Positions 8,265 to 16,080 of a stretch of 25,221 nucleotides of DNA are shown piece by piece. The notes under the pieces are model-generated. The model had not been told where the DNA came from, did no database searches, and saw nothing but the letters and a program-made list of their open reading frames with translations. Made by a program: the position numbers and the translations under genes. The stretch lies in the NCBI GenBank assembly GCA_050013235.1, contig JBEKFQ010000047.1, forward strand, positions 1 through 25,221, in the 5' to 3' direction. This DNA is from RH-AL1 sp050013235 (lineage in GTDB: Bacteria; Pseudomonadota; Alphaproteobacteria; Rhizobiales; Beijerinckiaceae). The first letter of the stretch is position 1; each line of letters opens with the position of its first letter.

Positions 8265-9356
8265 TCAAACCTCCCGCGTTTCGAAATCGATACGCGGATC
8301 GATCCAGGTGTAGGTGAGATCCGACAAGAGATTCACGAAAAGGCCGAGCAGCGCGAAAATATAGAGACTAGCGAAAACCACGGGATAGTCGCGGTTGACG
8401 ACGGAATTGAAGGACAAAAGCCCCAGACCATCGAGCGAAAAGATCATTTCGATCAGCAGGGAGCCGGAGAAGAACGCGCTGATGAACGCACCGGGAAAGC
8501 CGGCCACCACAATCATCATGGCATTGCGAAAGACGTGGCCATAGAGCACGCGGCGCTCGGACAGGCCCTTCATCCGCGCGGTCTGCACATAGGACTTCTT
8601 GATCTCGTCGAGGAAGGAATTTTTGGTCAGATTGGTGATGGTCGCGAAAGCGCTGAGCGTCAGGGACAGAACCGGCAAAAAGATATGCCAGAGGTAATCG
8701 CCGGCCTTGCCGATTGCCGAGAGCTGCTCGAAATTATCCGACGTCAAACCGCGCAACGGAAAGATCTGCCAGACCGAGCCGCAAAACAACGTGACGAGCA
8801 AAACCGCGAATAAAAAGCTCGGCACGGCATAACCGATGATCACGACCGCCGAGGTCCAGATGTCGAAGGACGATCCATCCGTCACCGCCTTGCGGATGCC
8901 GAGCGGGATGGAGATCAAATAAGAAATCAGCGTCATCCACAGGCCTAGCGAGATCGAGACCGGAAGTTTTTCCCCGATCATTTTCAGAACGGGCTGGTCG
9001 GAGAAATAGGACCGCCCGAAATCGAACCGGGCGTAATTCCACAACATCAGGGCAAAACGCTCGGGCGCCGGCTTGTCGAAACCGAATTGCTTTTCCAGCT
9101 CCTTGATGAAGGCGGGATCGAGTCCTTGCGCGCCTCGATATTTCGAGGAAAAATCGCTGCTCCCGCCGCCCGCCGCCGTATTGCCGCCGCCGCCGCCGAA
9201 ATTCGCCGTGGCGCCGGATTCCGTCCCTTGCAATTGCGACAGAATGCGCTCGACCGGGCCGCCCGGCGCGAATTGCACGATGACGAAGGAGATGAAGAGG
9301 ATGCCAACGACCGTCGGGATCATCAAGGCGATGCGGCGGAGGATGTAAGCGAGCAT
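8265..9356 (-). CDS. yejB: YejB, ABC importer permease subunit
   Basis: A 363-residue inner-membrane permease of the DppB/OppB/YejB type. The N-terminus MLAYILRRIALMIPTVVGIL is the typical first helix, followed by FVIVQFAPGGPVE. A Gly/Asn/Ser-rich stretch (about 47-72, including GGGGGNTAAGGG) precedes the YejB-typical ALMLWNYARFDFGRSY segment. The EAA loop reads YVQTARMKGL. Some glycine-rich expansion is common at this place in YejB proteins. It lies 21 bases after the yejA stop and four bases before yejE. Confidence 0.95.
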   Translation of the reverse strand: MLAYILRRIALMIPTVVGILFISFVIVQFAPGGPVERILSQLQGTESGATANFGGGGGNTAAGGGSSDFSSKYRGAQGLDPAFIKELEKQFGFDKPAPERFALMLWNYARFDFGRSYFSDQPVLKMIGEKLPVSISLGLWMTLISYLISIPLGIRKAVTDGSSFDIWTSAVVIIGYAVPSFLFAVLLVTLFCGSVWQIFPLRGLTSDNFEQLSAIGKAGDYLWHIFLPVLSLTLSAFATITNLTKNSFLDEIKKSYVQTARMKGLSERRVLYGHVFRNAMMIVVAGFPGAFISAFFSGSLLIEMIFSLDGLGLLSFNSVVNRDYPVVFASLYIFALLGLFVNLLSDLTYTWIDPRIDFETREV

Positions 9357-9377
9357 GGCTACCCAAGTCTCTTAAAG

Positions 9378-11270
9378 TTAAGGCACACGCAAAGCCGTCT
9401 TTTTGGCTCTTTCTTCATCGTACCACCAGGTCGAGGCCGGGTTTAATCCGTATTTTGGGTCTTGCGCGGGGCGGCTGAAAAGATCCCAATAGGCGACGAG
9501 ATGGCTGGATTTGTTCCACATCGGCACCCAATAATGCCCGGCGCGCAAGATGCGATCGATATCCCGGCACAAAAGCGTCAGCGTCTCCCGGTCATCCGCG
9601 ACAAGCGCCTTCTCGATCAAGGCATCGACGGCGCGATCGCTAATCCCGCAAAGATTCCGGGATCCCGGAGTTTTCGCCGCCTCGGAGCCGAAGGTTTGGC
9701 GCATGCCATCGCCCGGCGTGAAGCCGAAACCGAACCTTTGCGTGATGATGTCGAAATCGAAATCGTCGGTCCGACGTTTGTATTGCGCGGCATCGACGAT
9801 GCGGTAGCGCGCATCGATGCCGAGCAGCCGCAAATTACGAATGAAGGCGCCGGTGTGCGGCTCGAGCGAGCCGTCGTAATCCAAAAATTCGATCTCGAGC
9901 GGCGCGCCGTCCGGCAACACCAAAATGCTGCCTTTCCGCTTGCAGCCGGCCGATTCCAGAAGCGCGAAGGCCTTGCGCAGCAAGGCCCGGTCGGAGCCCG
10001 AACCATCCGACTCCGGCGGCACATAGACCGGCCCAAACACCTCGGGCGGCAATGATGCCCGGAATGGCTCCAGATATTTCAGTTCGCCAGGGCTGGGCTC
10101 GCCGCTCGCTTCCATGGGTGAGTTTTGAAAGAACGAAATCGTGCGCTTGTACACGCCATACATGAGATTGGCGTTGGTCCATTTGAAATCGAAGGCATAG
10201 CCGATGGCCTCGCGAATGCGCGGGTCATGGAACTTGCCGCGCCTCGTGTTGAAGAACCAGCCTTGAGTCCCGTTGGGTGTCTCGTCGGGGATGGTCTCAC
10301 GCTTGACGCGCCCGCTCGTCACCGCCGGGAAATTATAGCCGGTGGCCCAGACCGCCGAGGTGAATTCCTCGCGGAAGGTGAAGACCCCGGCCTTGAATGC
10401 CTCGAAGGCAATTTTCCGGTCGGCAAAATATTCGAACCGCACCGTGTCGAAATTGGCGGTGCCGAGATTGACCGGCAGATCCTTGCCCCAATAATCCGGG
10501 ACGCGGGAAAAGGAGATGTAACGCCCCTGCTGGAATGGTCCGACCTTATAGACGCTCGAGCCCAGCGGCGGCTCGAGGCTCGTCTGATCGAACGGCTGTT
10601 TGGCGTAATAGGCGGCACTGAAGATCGGAAGGCCCGCGACCAAAAGCGGCGCCTCGCGGCTGCGCGCGGGTTGAAAGCGGACGATCACGGCATCATCGCC
10701 CTCCGCCTCGACGGAGGCGACATCGCGCAGAGGCAGACGGAAGGACGGATGGCCCTGCGTCCTCAAAATATCGATCGAGAAGACGACATCCCGCGCGGTC
10801 AACGGCGAACCATCGTGAAAGCGCGCTTCCTTGCGAAGGCTGAAGCGATAGGCGAGCTTGTCTGGCGAGACGCGGACGGATTTGGCGACAAGGCCATACA
10901 ACGCATCGGGCTCGTCGGCGCTGCCGGTCATCAGCGTATCGAAAATGAGGCCCATGCCGGCCGCGCCATCGCCCTTGAGGATATAGGCGTTGAGCGTGTC
11001 GAACGTCGTAAAATTCTGATTGCCCGAGGTCCCGCTGATCTGCAGTACGATCTGGCCGCCCTTGGGGGCATTGGGATCGGCATAGGGGAGATGAGGAAAA
11101 TCCGGCGGCAGCGCCAGATCGCCGAAGATCGAAAGGCCGTGGGACTCCGCGCCCTCCGGAGCCGGAGCCGCCAAGGCGGCGCGGTAGACCATATGCGGCA
11201 GCACGAGACCGCCCAGCGCCAAGCCAAGCGACGAGCGGCGGGTGAACAACGGCAGGGGTGGAAGCCTCAA
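9378..11270 (-). CDS. yejA: YejA-like periplasmic solute-binding protein (extracellular family 5)
   Basis: A 630-residue binding protein that should capture peptides or peptidoglycan fragments for YejBEF. The N-terminus holds a twin-arginine-like export signal, TRRSSLGLALGGLVLP, with processing likely near ALAAPAPEG. The mature protein has SBP_bac_5 marks: HGLSIFGDLALPPDFPH, YADPNAPKGG, and the segment YRFSLRKEARFHDGSPLTARDVVFSID that is strongly typical of the family. The start is a TTG at 11270, supported by a GGGAGAG ribosome binding site eight bases upstream and by the signal peptide beginning a few residues later. It is the first gene of yejABEF and the natural place for the operon promoter. 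Two hairpins at 11342-11392 separate it from the upstream cytochrome gene. Confidence 0.92.
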   Translation of the reverse strand: MRLPPLPLFTRRSSLGLALGGLVLPHMVYRAALAAPAPEGAESHGLSIFGDLALPPDFPHLPYADPNAPKGGQIVLQISGTSGNQNFTTFDTLNAYILKGDGAAGMGLIFDTLMTGSADEPDALYGLVAKSVRVSPDKLAYRFSLRKEARFHDGSPLTARDVVFSIDILRTQGHPSFRLPLRDVASVEAEGDDAVIVRFQPARSREAPLLVAGLPIFSAAYYAKQPFDQTSLEPPLGSSVYKVGPFQQGRYISFSRVPDYWGKDLPVNLGTANFDTVRFEYFADRKIAFEAFKAGVFTFREEFTSAVWATGYNFPAVTSGRVKRETIPDETPNGTQGWFFNTRRGKFHDPRIREAIGYAFDFKWTNANLMYGVYKRTISFFQNSPMEASGEPSPGELKYLEPFRASLPPEVFGPVYVPPESDGSGSDRALLRKAFALLESAGCKRKGSILVLPDGAPLEIEFLDYDGSLEPHTGAFIRNLRLLGIDARYRIVDAAQYKRRTDDFDFDIITQRFGFGFTPGDGMRQTFGSEAAKTPGSRNLCGISDRAVDALIEKALVADDRETLTLLCRDIDRILRAGHYWVPMWNKSSHLVAYWDLFSRPAQDPKYGLNPASTWWYDEERAKKTALRVP

Positions 11271-11278
11271 GACACAGT

Positions 11279-11285
11279 CTCTCCC
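11279..11285 (-). promoter_or_regulatory. ribosome binding site for the TTG start of yejA
   Basis: GGGAGAG on the minus strand lies eight bases before TTG 11270. It decides this start, because no in-frame ATG or GTG lies nearby ahead of the export signal. Confidence 0.6.
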
Positions 11286-11341
11286 AGAGGTCGAATCAAC
11301 GCGAGCCTCCTCATGGTAAGGGATTGTGTCACTTTATCGAT

Positions 11342-11392
11342 GGGCTGTCGCCAGCCCCGCGCTCTTCCTCCCGCAAGCGAGGGAAGAAGCGC
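11342..11392 (-). terminator. tandem hairpins after the cytochrome gene, possible terminator
   Basis: Ten bases after the cytochrome stop the minus-strand RNA can form a long hairpin (11359-11392: GCGCT/AGCGC, CTTCC/GGAAG and CTCGC/GCGGG stacked with single-base bulges). A compact one follows (11342-11357: GGGCTG, GCGA loop, CAGCCC; the loop is a GNRA tetraloop on this strand). There is no U-run, so classic intrinsic termination is not shown. They may end the cytochrome transcript, protect its 3' end, or affect read-through into yejA. Confidence 0.45.
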
Positions 11393-11402
11393 ACGGCGGC
11401 TT

Positions 11403-12056
11403 TTACTTCGCCGGAGCCGGAGCTGGAGCCGCCGGAGCTGGCGCGGGAGCGGCAGGGGCCGCAGCCGGAGCTGGCGCAGCTGGAGCCGCCGCAGGAGCAG
11501 CGGGAGCTGGAGCTGGAGCTGCCGGAGCTTCGGGAAGAGGCACGGGGCTATCGGACAAGGTCCGGAGATAGGCCTCGATATCGGCGCGCTTCTCGGGGCT
11601 TGGCTCGCCGGCATAACCCATTTTGGTGCCAGCGATATAAGCCTTGGGATTGGTGAGGAACCCATCGAGATCGGCGAAATCCCAATTGCCGCCCTTACCC
11701 TTCAGGCCCGCCGAATAATCGAAGCCCGCGGCCGAGCCTTTGGGGCGCCCGACAATGCCATAAAGCGACGGACCGACCTTGGCGCCGCTGCCCTTCTCGA
11801 AATTGTGGCAGGCTTGGCAGACCTTGGTGGCGGCTTGCCCTTTTGCTGTATCAGCCTTGGCCAGCAAAACCGGCAGCGGAACGGCAGCGGCGGGTTTTAC
11901 CGCCGCGGCTTCGGACTTACCTACGGGCAATTCGTAACCGGGCTTAGCCGGCGCGCCGCTGGAATAAATGCCTTCCGCCACAACGCCGAGTCCCACGGCG
12001 AACAGGACAGTGCCAAGCAAAGCCCCAGCTATCTTATTGAATTCGAAGGAGTCCAT
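11403..12056 (-). CDS. cycM: membrane-anchored c-type cytochrome, CycM-like, with Ala/Pro tail
   Basis: A 217-residue class I cytochrome c. The N-terminal MDSFEFNKIAGALLG leads into one membrane helix (about 8-28) that acts as an uncleaved anchor. The heme domain (about 67-168) has CQACH (Cys80, Cys83, His84), GPSLYGIVGRPKG and the Met ligand in TKMGYAG (Met146). This is the layout of rhizobial CycM, which is proposed to pass electrons between the bc1 complex and oxidases on the periplasmic side. The start is the ATG at 12056, matching the family's usual MDSF; a TTG at 12065 would add three residues. Residues 177-217 are an almost pure Ala/Pro tail, not needed for heme binding and probably a flexible spacer. 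It is divergent from pheA, an arrangement I recall as common in Hyphomicrobiales. Confidence 0.9.
   Translation of the reverse strand: MDSFEFNKIAGALLGTVLFAVGLGVVAEGIYSSGAPAKPGYELPVGKSEAAAVKPAAAVPLPVLLAKADTAKGQAATKVCQACHNFEKGSGAKVGPSLYGIVGRPKGSAAGFDYSAGLKGKGGNWDFADLDGFLTNPKAYIAGTKMGYAGEPSPEKRADIEAYLRTLSDSPVPLPEAPAAPAPAPAAPAAAPAAPAPAAAPAAPAPAPAAPAPAPAK
11409..11528 (-). repeat. low-complexity Ala/Pro-coding repeat in cytochrome tail
   Basis: About 40 codons of GCx and CCx/CCG type encode imperfect APAAPAPAP units. The run is very GC-rich and internally repetitive, so its length may vary between strains through slippage. Its complement is also open and would encode a Pro/Glu/Leu-rich string; that is a side effect of composition. 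Confidence 0.8.
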
Positions 12057-12301
12057 CGTTTTCAAGCCGTCCCTCGTTCGCCGCGCAAAGCGCGCCGCCT
12101 GAAATCAAGGGCAGGAATCCCCACCCAAAGCCCGATGCTGCTTAACCGTTTTCACTATGCCCTGGCAACGCTTGTTCTCGCTTCTTTTTGCCAGCAGCCC
12201 CATGAGCTGTGATAAACGCTCCCAAATCCAAGCAAAATGAACTCCGGCACCGGGCTCCTCCTCCAGGCCGGCCGGCATTTCGAAGAGATCGCAACGCACC
12301 C

Positions 12302-13159
12302 ATGACCGAGACCTACATCGCCTACCAGGGCGAACCTGGCGCCAATTCCCATATTGCCTGCAAAAATGTTTATCCCGGCTGGACACCCGTGCCCTGCGCC
12401 ACATTCGAGGACGCGCTCGCCGCCGTCGCCGAAGGGCGGGCGGGCCTTGCCATGATCCCGATTGAAAATTCCATTGCCGGGCGGGTTGCCGATATCCACA
12501 CGTTGCTTCCTGCCTCGGGCCTGTTCATCGTGGGCGAATATTTCCTGCCCATCCGGTTCCAGCTTCTCGGCATCAAGGGCGCTACGCTCGAGGGGGTGAC
12601 CTCGGTCTACAGCCATGTCCATGCGCTCGGCCAATGCCGCCGCATCATTCGCGAGCGCGGATTGAAAGCGGTGGTGACCGCCGATACCGCCGGCTCCGCG
12701 CGCGAGGTGGCAGCCTGGGGCGATCCCACCCGCGCGTCGCTGGCGCCGCGTCTGGCCGCCGAAATCTACGGGCTCGACATTCTCGCCAGCGATGTCGAGG
12801 ACGAGAAGCACAATATGACCCGTTTCGTGGTGCTGTCGCACACGCCGGACTGGCCGGAGCCGGGCCGCACGGCCTGCGTCACCACCTTCGTGTTCCGCAC
12901 CCGCAACGTGCCCGCCGCGCTCTACAAGGCACTCGGCGGCTTTGCGACCAATGGGATCAATATGACCAAGCTCGAGAGCTATATGGTCGAAGGCGCCTTC
13001 ACCGCCACGCAATTCCTCGCCGATGTCGATGGACATCCCTACGATACCGGCCTGGCGCGGGCTTTCGAGGAGCTGGCGTTCTTTTCCAGGGAAGTCCGGA
13101 TTCTCGGGGTCTATCCCGCCCATCCCGATCGCGTCGTCGCGCAATACGAGGCAGACTAA
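12302..13159 (+). CDS. pheA: prephenate dehydratase
   Basis: A 285-residue monofunctional enzyme that converts prephenate to phenylpyruvate, the committed step to phenylalanine. The catalytic domain (about 4-183) begins YIAYQGEPGANS and contains IPIENSIAG (52-60) and the TRF motif (173-175) essential in the family. A C-terminal ACT domain (about 194-275; GGFATNGINMTKLESYMV) should bind phenylalanine for feedback inhibition. The ATG at 12302 begins where homologues begin; the frame is open earlier but that part is not conserved-looking. No chorismate mutase domain is present, so that activity must come from elsewhere. No phenylalanine-rich leader peptide or attenuator was seen upstream. Confidence 0.95.
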   Translation: MTETYIAYQGEPGANSHIACKNVYPGWTPVPCATFEDALAAVAEGRAGLAMIPIENSIAGRVADIHTLLPASGLFIVGEYFLPIRFQLLGIKGATLEGVTSVYSHVHALGQCRRIIRERGLKAVVTADTAGSAREVAAWGDPTRASLAPRLAAEIYGLDILASDVEDEKHNMTRFVVLSHTPDWPEPGRTACVTTFVFRTRNVPAALYKALGGFATNGINMTKLESYMVEGAFTATQFLADVDGHPYDTGLARAFEELAFFSREVRILGVYPAHPDRVVAQYEAD

Positions 13160-13507
13160 TTGGCGGGCGATATCGCCCTGCCTTACGCCTTGGACGGGGA
13201 TGGTGTGCGTCTCGCCGTGCGGTTGACGCCCCGCGCGCATAAAAACGGCCTCGACGGCGTCATGCTGGGCGCCGATGGCCGGCCGGTGCTGCAATTGCGA
13301 ATCGTGGCGCCTCCCGTCGATGGGGCCGCGAACAAGGCGCTGATCGCCTTTCTCGCGCAGGAACTCGGCATGCGGAAATCCGGCATCGCCATTCGCTCGG
13401 GCGAGACGGCGCGGCTCAAAATCCTGCATCTGGCGGGCGATGGACCCGAACTGATGGCGCGGATGAGCGCTTGGATCGAAAAAAGTGGGGATTTATCAAA
13501 GAGGTAA
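13160..13507 (+). CDS. DUF167/YggU family protein
   Basis: A 115-residue protein of the YggU/DUF167 family (UPF0235), small soluble proteins of unknown function. The family marks are VRLTPRAHKNGLDGV near the N-terminus and LQLRIVAPPVDGAANKALIAFLAQELG, followed by IAIRSGETARLKILHL. It starts with TTG directly after the pheA stop (TAA 13157-13159), with GAGG at 13148-13151 as a ribosome binding site inside the end of pheA, so the two genes are almost certainly co-transcribed and probably coupled. No pheA-related role is known for the family. Confidence 0.9.
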   Translation: MAGDIALPYALDGDGVRLAVRLTPRAHKNGLDGVMLGADGRPVLQLRIVAPPVDGAANKALIAFLAQELGMRKSGIAIRSGETARLKILHLAGDGPELMARMSAWIEKSGDLSKR

Positions 13508-13511
13508 ATTC

Positions 13512-13578
13512 GCCGGCACGGTCTGGCATGGCCTTAGGAGGCGCGAGTGATCGGGTCGGCTCTTCGGACCGTGCCGGC
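13512..13578. repeat. perfect 12-bp inverted repeat with 43-base loop in convergent gap
   Basis: GCCGGCACGGTC (13512-13523) and GACCGTGCCGGC (13567-13578) are exact reverse complements. The repeat starts five bases after the yggU stop, in the 203-base gap between yggU and the convergent sugar-porter gene. It would form a strong RNA stem in either direction but has no following T-run. It may be a bidirectional terminator, a 3'-end structure or a small RNA. The rest of the gap holds only weak short hairpins. Confidence 0.6.
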
Positions 13579-13710
13579 ATGAAAACAATTTGGGCTCGAT
13601 CTCTTAGCAAAAGATTGCCAAAACGTGGTTCCGGTCCGTGAAAGTCGCGAATCCGACGCAAGGCTGGAATCGCTGTTAAGGGCGCGCCACCCCTTTCGCT
13701 AAAATTGTCG

Positions 13711-15051
13711 TCAATGGGCCGCCCCGGCATCCAAACCGGCCTCGATCTCTTCCAAGGTCCGGCCCGTGGTTTCCGGCACGAGCGTCCAGGCGAAGACGAA
13801 GGCGGCCACGGTGAGCCCGGCGAACAACAGGAAGGTGCTGGCGGGGCCGAGCAGCCTGATCAAATCCAGAAACACCAAAGCGACCGCGAGATTCGACCCC
13901 CAATTGGCGACGGTGGCGACGCTCATCCCCCGGCCGCGAACGGCGAAGGGGAAGATTTCCGAAATCAACAGCCAGAAAATCGGCCCAAGTCCAATCGCGA
14001 AGCCTCCGACATAGGCCGCCAAGGCACCGGCGGTGATAGAGCCGAGCAGGCGCGATTGACCGCCCGCGAAAGCCGCCGCCAGGACCAGCAAGGTCGCGAT
14101 CATGATCGCGAGACCCGCGAGCAGCAGTTTGCGCCGGCCGCTCGTGTCCATGAGCTTGATCGCCACCACCGTCATCAGCACGTTGACGACGCCGACGCCC
14201 GCCGTCGCCAGGATCGCGGCCGAGGCCGAGCCAAGCCCAGCTTGCTGAAAGATCGTGGGGGCATAATAGATCACCGTATTGATCCCGGTGATCTGCTGGA
14301 ACACCGCGAGACCCACGCCGACAATGAGCGGCCTGCGGGCGCCGCGCTGCCACAGCACCGACCAAGCCGGGCTCTCGGCGTCAGCGGCGCGCAAATCATG
14401 TCGAAGCGCGTTGATTTCGGCGCCGACATCCGGCGTGCCGCGAATATTCCGCAGCGCCGCCTCGGCATCCCCCGCGCGGCCATGCCCGAGCAGCCAGCGG
14501 GGGCTCTCCGGCAGAACCAGCATGCCGGCCCCGAGGATCACCCCCGGCACGAGGCCGAGACCCAGCATCCAGCGCCAGCCATTCGCGACTTCGGCGAAGC
14601 CGTAATCCACGAAATACGAGGCGAGAATGCCAATCGTGATGCAGAGTTGGTTGAGCGAAACCACCGCGCCGCGCTTTTCCGCCGGCGCCATTTCCGCGAG
14701 ATAGAGCGGGGTGAGCATAGACGCGACACCGATCGCCAGCCCGACGATCGCGCGCGCCAAGATCAGCACCCAAAGCGCCGGCGCGATGGCCGAAAGCAGC
14801 GCCCCCAGCGTGAACAACACCGCCGTGCCGATGATGACGGCCTTGCGCCCATAGCGGTCGGCGAGCGCCCCGCCAAAAGCGGCGCCGAGCGTCGCGCCCA
14901 AGAGAACGATGGCGGTCGTGAGACCCTGCATCGTCGGGCCGAGGCCCAACTCCTGCTTGATGAACAACAGCGCGCCGGAAATCACGCCGGTGTCGTAGCC
15001 GAACAAAAGTCCGCCCAGCGAAGCGATCGCGGCAACGAGGATGAAGCGCAT
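13711..15051 (-). CDS. sugar porter family MFS transporter (sugar:H+ symporter type)
   Basis: A 446-residue inner-membrane transporter with about 12 predicted helices, like XylE, GalP and GlcP. Diagnostic motifs in order: FGYDTGVISGALLFI in helix 1, GGALADRYGRKAVI in loop 2-3, the ARAIVGLAIG segment, LAEMAPAEKRG in loop 4-5, PESPRWLLGHGR in the central loop, FQQITGINTVIYYAPTIF in helix 7 (substrate-binding Gln-Gln and Asn), and PETTGRTLEEIE at the C-terminus. Substrate specificity cannot be read from this; no sugar catabolic genes are adjacent. It stands alone, convergent with yggU on one side and divergent from the DUF2061 gene on the other. Confidence 0.94.
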   Translation of the reverse strand: MRFILVAAIASLGGLLFGYDTGVISGALLFIKQELGLGPTMQGLTTAIVLLGATLGAAFGGALADRYGRKAVIIGTAVLFTLGALLSAIAPALWVLILARAIVGLAIGVASMLTPLYLAEMAPAEKRGAVVSLNQLCITIGILASYFVDYGFAEVANGWRWMLGLGLVPGVILGAGMLVLPESPRWLLGHGRAGDAEAALRNIRGTPDVGAEINALRHDLRAADAESPAWSVLWQRGARRPLIVGVGLAVFQQITGINTVIYYAPTIFQQAGLGSASAAILATAGVGVVNVLMTVVAIKLMDTSGRRKLLLAGLAIMIATLLVLAAAFAGGQSRLLGSITAGALAAYVGGFAIGLGPIFWLLISEIFPFAVRGRGMSVATVANWGSNLAVALVFLDLIRLLGPASTFLLFAGLTVAAFVFAWTLVPETTGRTLEEIEAGLDAGAAH

Positions 15052-15330
15052 GGGAGACCTTGGGCGGTTGAGAGGCGGGAGGTTCCCGTTAGCGCAAGGA
15101 ATGGTCAGGGTAAAGCTGGGCGGACGGACGGGAGGGAGCAGGTTGGAGTTTCGTCTTCGCGCAGGGAGCGAACATGCCGAATTCTTGCAACCGACCGCCG
15201 ACTCATGCCCGCGCCGGAAAAAAATACCTTACTCAACGACCCGGCCGGTCTTACGAACGTCATCATCATCCCTGAACTTACACTACGGCTTCCACCGCTT
15301 CCATATCGTCCACCACCTCAAGGCAACGCC

Positions 15331-16062
15331 ATGAAACGCTATATGACGGTGGGGCTCTCGGTGCTTGCGGGTGTCGCTTTGTTCGAAGTGGCCCTGATCC
15401 CAGGCGTGGTGATTGGCGCCGCCGCCGTGCTGGCGCCCAAATACTTGCCGAAGTTGCGCCGGAGCCTGCAGCCGCTGTTCGACGCAACCTTTGCCCAGAA
15501 GATCGAGCCCGCTGCTCCCCTGCCGGACTCTCGGGACATCAAGGCGCCGCCGTCTGCCCTGACCGGGTTCGCGATCAAACAGGCGATCGCCAAGACCATT
15601 ACCTTCCGGATCATCGCGACGACGGCGGATTTCACCGCGAACTACGTGGTGATCGGCGATCTCGCCACCGCGGCGGGTCTGTCGACGATTGGCGTGGTCG
15701 TTGCGCCTTTTTTCTATCTTGTCCACGAGACGGCTTGGAATCACTTTAGCCCGGGGGAACCCATGGCCGGCCGCGCGGCCGTCCTGATCTTCCCGCCGGG
15801 CACAAAGTTGGGCCAGGGAGGGTTTGCGATCAACCGGGCCTTGGCCAAGACCATCACCTTCCGGAGCTTCGCCACGGTGATGGACTTCACCGCGAATTAC
15901 GTGGTGACCGGGGATCTCGCGGCGGCGGTGGTTCTCACAGCCTTCGGCTTCGTGGTTGGTCCCATTATCTATTTCGGCCACGAAATGGCCTGGGACCATT
16001 ATGGCGCGCCCAGGGCGGATATACTCGCGCTGCCGGCGCCGGCAAAGCTCGCCAGCGCCTGA
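15331..16062 (+). CDS. membrane protein with two tandem DUF2061 units
   Basis: A 243-residue protein with an internal duplication. Residues 84-139 (AIAKTITFRIIATTADFTANYVVIGD, ending HETAWNHF) and 169-224 (ALAKTITFRSFATVMDFTANYVVTGD, ending HEMAWDHY) are two copies of DUF2061, a small membrane domain of unknown function with two predicted helices per copy. DUF2061 proteins are usually short and carry a single copy, so a head-to-tail pair is noteworthy. A further hydrophobic segment lies at about 5-35. The start is ATG 15331 with AAGG about eight bases upstream; an in-frame ATG at 15205 would add 42 low-complexity residues and is less likely. The function is unknown. Confidence 0.83.
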   Translation: MKRYMTVGLSVLAGVALFEVALIPGVVIGAAAVLAPKYLPKLRRSLQPLFDATFAQKIEPAAPLPDSRDIKAPPSALTGFAIKQAIAKTITFRIIATTADFTANYVVIGDLATAAGLSTIGVVVAPFFYLVHETAWNHFSPGEPMAGRAAVLIFPPGTKLGQGGFAINRALAKTITFRSFATVMDFTANYVVTGDLAAAVVLTAFGFVVGPIIYFGHEMAWDHYGAPRADILALPAPAKLASA

Positions 16063-16080
16063 TTTATGCCGGCCTCGCGC

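Noticed and set aside
9175..9215. Glycine-rich run in YejB as a frameshift or assembly error
   Set aside because: The frame continues correctly on both sides into YejB motifs, and some glycine-rich expansion there is seen in the family.
10125..12212. 695-codon plus-strand frame antisense to yejA and the cytochrome
   Set aside because: Opposes two well supported genes; it owes its length to high GC and to the Ala/Pro-coding repeat.
13705..15330. Upstream extension of the DUF2061 gene to 785 codons
   Set aside because: The added part is antisense to the sugar porter; the start ATG 15331 with a ribosome binding site fits the protein.
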